From Sediminicola sp037203765 (GTDB taxonomy: Bacteria > Bacteroidota > Bacteroidia > Flavobacteriales > Flavobacteriaceae), in contig NZ_JBBCAS010000007.1 of NCBI RefSeq assembly GCF_037203765.1, positions 213,821-277,820 on the forward strand: 64,000 bases of DNA, written 5' to 3'. Made by a program: the position numbers and the translations under genes. The notes beneath the pieces are model-generated. The model was not told where the DNA came from. It saw nothing but the letters and a program-made list of their open reading frames with translations, and made no database searches. This document shows, piece after piece, positions 62,349 to 64,000 of the stretch; the first letter of the stretch is position 1, and every line of letters starts with the position of its first letter.

Positions 62349-63548
62349 ATGAAATTATTACAGACAGATATAAAAAATAAAGTATTGCAGTCCATGATGA
62401 CCATCTTGGACCGTAAAAGGGAAGCTATCATAGCTGCCAATAAAAAAGATCTTGATCTTTTTGACAAAAGTGATAGGGCCATGTATGACCGTCTTATAGT
62501 CAATGAAAAGAAAGTGGACGGCATGATACAATCCATTAAGGAAGTCATGGAACAAGAAGATCCAGTAGGAAAAATAAAATCTGAAAGAATTCTGGAGAAC
62601 GATTTGAAGATCCAGAACAAAACAGCTCCCTTTGGAACCATCATGATCATCTACGAATCCAGACCGGATGTTACGATTGAGGCTGCTGTTTTGGCTTTCA
62701 AGGCCAATAACAAGATCTTATTAAAAGGAGGAAAGGAAGCCTTTCACAGCAACCAAATATTGGAATCTTGCTGGCACGAAGCCTTAAAAGAAAATGACTT
62801 GGATACAGATTGGATCAAGTTAATGCACATGAACAGGGCAGAAACCCAAGAGTTTCTAAAAAATCCTACCGAAAAGTTGGACTTGATAGTCCCACGGGGC
62901 GGTGAGCGACTAATTGCTTTTGTGAAGGAGCACGCCAAATGTGCCGTACTCATCAGCGGTAGGGGTAACAACTTCCTTTATGTGAGCAAGGACGCCGATT
63001 GGGACCAAAGTATTAAAGTGATCCTCAATGCCAAAACAGATAAAATCTCAGCTTGCAACGCCTTGGATAAGATTTTGGTTGATACGCATATAGAAGGCTA
63101 TCAGGAGAAGGTAAAAGATCTAAAAAAGGTCTTGAACGAAAACGGAGTATCCATTTTAGTGGACGACAAAATTCGTGAAATATTGCCCAATGAAGAAGTC
63201 ATTGAGGATGAAGCGATCTGGCACGAAGAATTTTTGGCCATGAAATGCTGTTTGGGTGCCGTAGACACCTTGGATGAGGCCATCCAAAAGATAAATAAGT
63301 ATTCAGGAGGACATTCGGCAACCATTATGACCTCACAGTCCAATGCGGCCATGGAATTCATGGATCAGGTTGACAGTGCGGCAGTTTACCACAACGCTTC
63401 CACACGATTCACTGACGGTGGACAGATGGGCGTTGGGGCAGAATTGGCCATTAGTACCGATAAATTGCACCATAGAGGTCCCTTAGGCCTGGAGCAGTTG
63501 GTTACCAATAAATATTATGTATTTGGTAATGGACAAATAAGAGTTTAA
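62349..63548 (+). CDS. proA: Glutamate-5-semialdehyde dehydrogenase
   Basis: Second step of proline synthesis, reducing gamma-glutamyl phosphate with NADPH. It has 399 residues of the aldehyde dehydrogenase fold: MIIYESRPDVTIEAA, LLKGGKEAFHSN, LIVPRGGERLIAFV, catalytic Cys in KISACNALDKILV, and GGHSATIMT with HNASTRFTDGGQMGVGAEL near the end. Last gene of the proline operon, followed by a strong terminator. Confidence 0.96.
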   Translation: MKLLQTDIKNKVLQSMMTILDRKREAIIAANKKDLDLFDKSDRAMYDRLIVNEKKVDGMIQSIKEVMEQEDPVGKIKSERILENDLKIQNKTAPFGTIMIIYESRPDVTIEAAVLAFKANNKILLKGGKEAFHSNQILESCWHEALKENDLDTDWIKLMHMNRAETQEFLKNPTEKLDLIVPRGGERLIAFVKEHAKCAVLISGRGNNFLYVSKDADWDQSIKVILNAKTDKISACNALDKILVDTHIEGYQEKVKDLKKVLNENGVSILVDDKIREILPNEEVIEDEAIWHEEFLAMKCCLGAVDTLDEAIQKINKYSGGHSATIMTSQSNAAMEFMDQVDSAAVYHNASTRFTDGGQMGVGAELAISTDKLHHRGPLGLEQLVTNKYYVFGNGQIRV

Positions 63549-63566
63549 ACAGAAACATTAACCATC

Positions 63567-63599
63567 AAAAAAAGCCTCGTAAAAACGAGGCTTTTTTTT
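63567..63599 (+). terminator. Terminator of proCBA (bidirectional)
   Basis: AAAAAAGCCTCG/CGAGGCTTTTTT stem with a five-base loop; A- and T-runs on both sides allow use by rpsT from the other strand too. Confidence 0.93.
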
Positions 63600-63620
63600 A
63601 TATGATAAAGCTACAGTAGA

Positions 63621-63872
63621 TTATAAAGTAGCTACTCTTTTCATTAGGTTGCTCTTAAGGTTTGCAGCCTTGTTAGCATGGATGATATTGCGCTTAGCCA
63701 ATTTATCGATCATTCCAACAACCGTTGGCAACAATGTTTCAGCAGCTTTCTTATCCTCCTCTGTACGCAATTTTTTGATAGCGTTACGAGTAGTTTTGTG
63801 CTGGTATCTGTTACGCAAACGCACTGCTTCGTTTCTTCTTATTCTCTTTAATGCTGACTTGTGATTTGCCAT
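63621..63872 (-). CDS. rpsT: 30S ribosomal protein S20
   Basis: An 83-residue basic helical primary-binding protein of the small subunit: ANHKSALKRIRRNEAVRLRN at the start and IIHANKAANLKSNLMKRV at the end match S20. Length is usual. tRNA-Glu lies 53 bases upstream on the same strand, and a short palindrome GGACC-ATA-GGTCC (63900-63912) sits in between, possibly in the shared leader. Confidence 0.97.
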   Translation of the reverse strand: MANHKSALKRIRRNEAVRLRNRYQHKTTRNAIKKLRTEEDKKAAETLLPTVVGMIDKLAKRNIIHANKAANLKSNLMKRVATL

Positions 63873-63925
63873 TTTATCCTATTGTTATGTTTTTTAAAGG
63901 GACCATAGGTCCTAAATCAAATGTG

Positions 63926-63997
63926 TAGTCCGTAGGGGAATCGAACCCCTGTTACCAGGATGAAAACCTGGCGTCCTAACCCCTAGACGAACGGACC
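63926..63997 (-). tRNA. tRNA-Glu (anticodon TTC)
   Basis: A complete 72-base cloverleaf on the minus strand without encoded CCA: acceptor GGTCCGT/ACGGACT, anticodon stem CCAGG/CCTGG with loop TTTTCAT (anticodon TTC), T stem AGGGG/CCCCT with loop TTCGAAT. It lies upstream of rpsT on the same strand, and the two may be co-transcribed. Confidence 0.96.
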
Positions 63998-64000
63998 ATT

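Overview
The window looks like chromosomal DNA of a marine-type flavobacterium (Bacteroidota, Flavobacteriaceae; Maribacter, Arenibacter or Zobellia-like by gene content, genus not provable here). The signs are low GC, SusC/SusD pairs, Bacteroidota promoters of the form TTTG-N19-TANNTTTG, type 2 PyrF, side-by-side GSIII and GSII glutamine synthetases, a Rho with a long disordered insert, and many Bacteroidota-only families (DUF4197, DUF1599, DUF4293, DUF3570/DUF4266, BT_3928-like). No phage, transposase, CRISPR or plasmid functions were seen. Most of the window is core genome with two transport loci set into it.

Layout. 1-3 kb: the 5' part of a fused acyl-CoA mutase (icmF), purU and a DUF4197 lipoprotein. 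3-10 kb: a membrane-anchored AraC-type regulator followed by a SusC/SusD pair with no hydrolase beside it; the leader of this susC can form a terminator and a competing antiterminator. 10-13 kb: alpha/beta hydrolase, pyrF and prfA, with a terminator between prfA and pyrF. 13-16.5 kb: a compact envelope redox cluster (Rieske lipoprotein, thioredoxin, ApbE flavin transferase, Cys-tailed DUF4266 lipoprotein, DUF3570 protein). 16.5-21 kb: purM-like AIR synthase and two glutamine synthetases transcribed divergently. 21-25 kb: Na+/Ca2+ antiporter and a BlaI/M56 repressor-protease pair with a clearly readable promoter and operators. 25-29.6 kb: two very small genes, a LacI regulator, tRNA-Arg, a five-unit palindromic repeat array, a universal stress protein and a two-gene YeeE/YedE sulfur transporter.

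29.8-48.3 kb is a polysaccharide utilisation locus read on the minus strand: regulator, then SusC, SusD, a multidomain surface glycan-binding protein, a GH16 laminarinase-like lipoprotein, a sugar-porter permease, a clan GH-A lipoprotein and a 1153-residue GH94-related phosphorylase candidate (GH149/GH161 type). Together these suggest uptake of beta-1,3-glucan (laminarin) oligosaccharides, followed by phosphorolysis in the cytoplasm rather than only hydrolysis. The sensor-regulator with a C-terminal LuxR-type helix-turn-helix lies just upstream.

48.4-64 kb is housekeeping: clpS, an M57 metalloprotease lipoprotein, prmA, tpiA, a BT_3928-like membrane protein, DUF1599, folP, the diadenylate cyclase gene, an MsbA-like ABC exporter, truA, a phosphodiesterase, DUF4293, rho, the proline genes proC-proB-proA, rpsT and tRNA-Glu. 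Several genes (purU, the LacI gene, cdaA, truA) appear to start at TTG or GTG, so automatic ATG-based starts would be wrong there.
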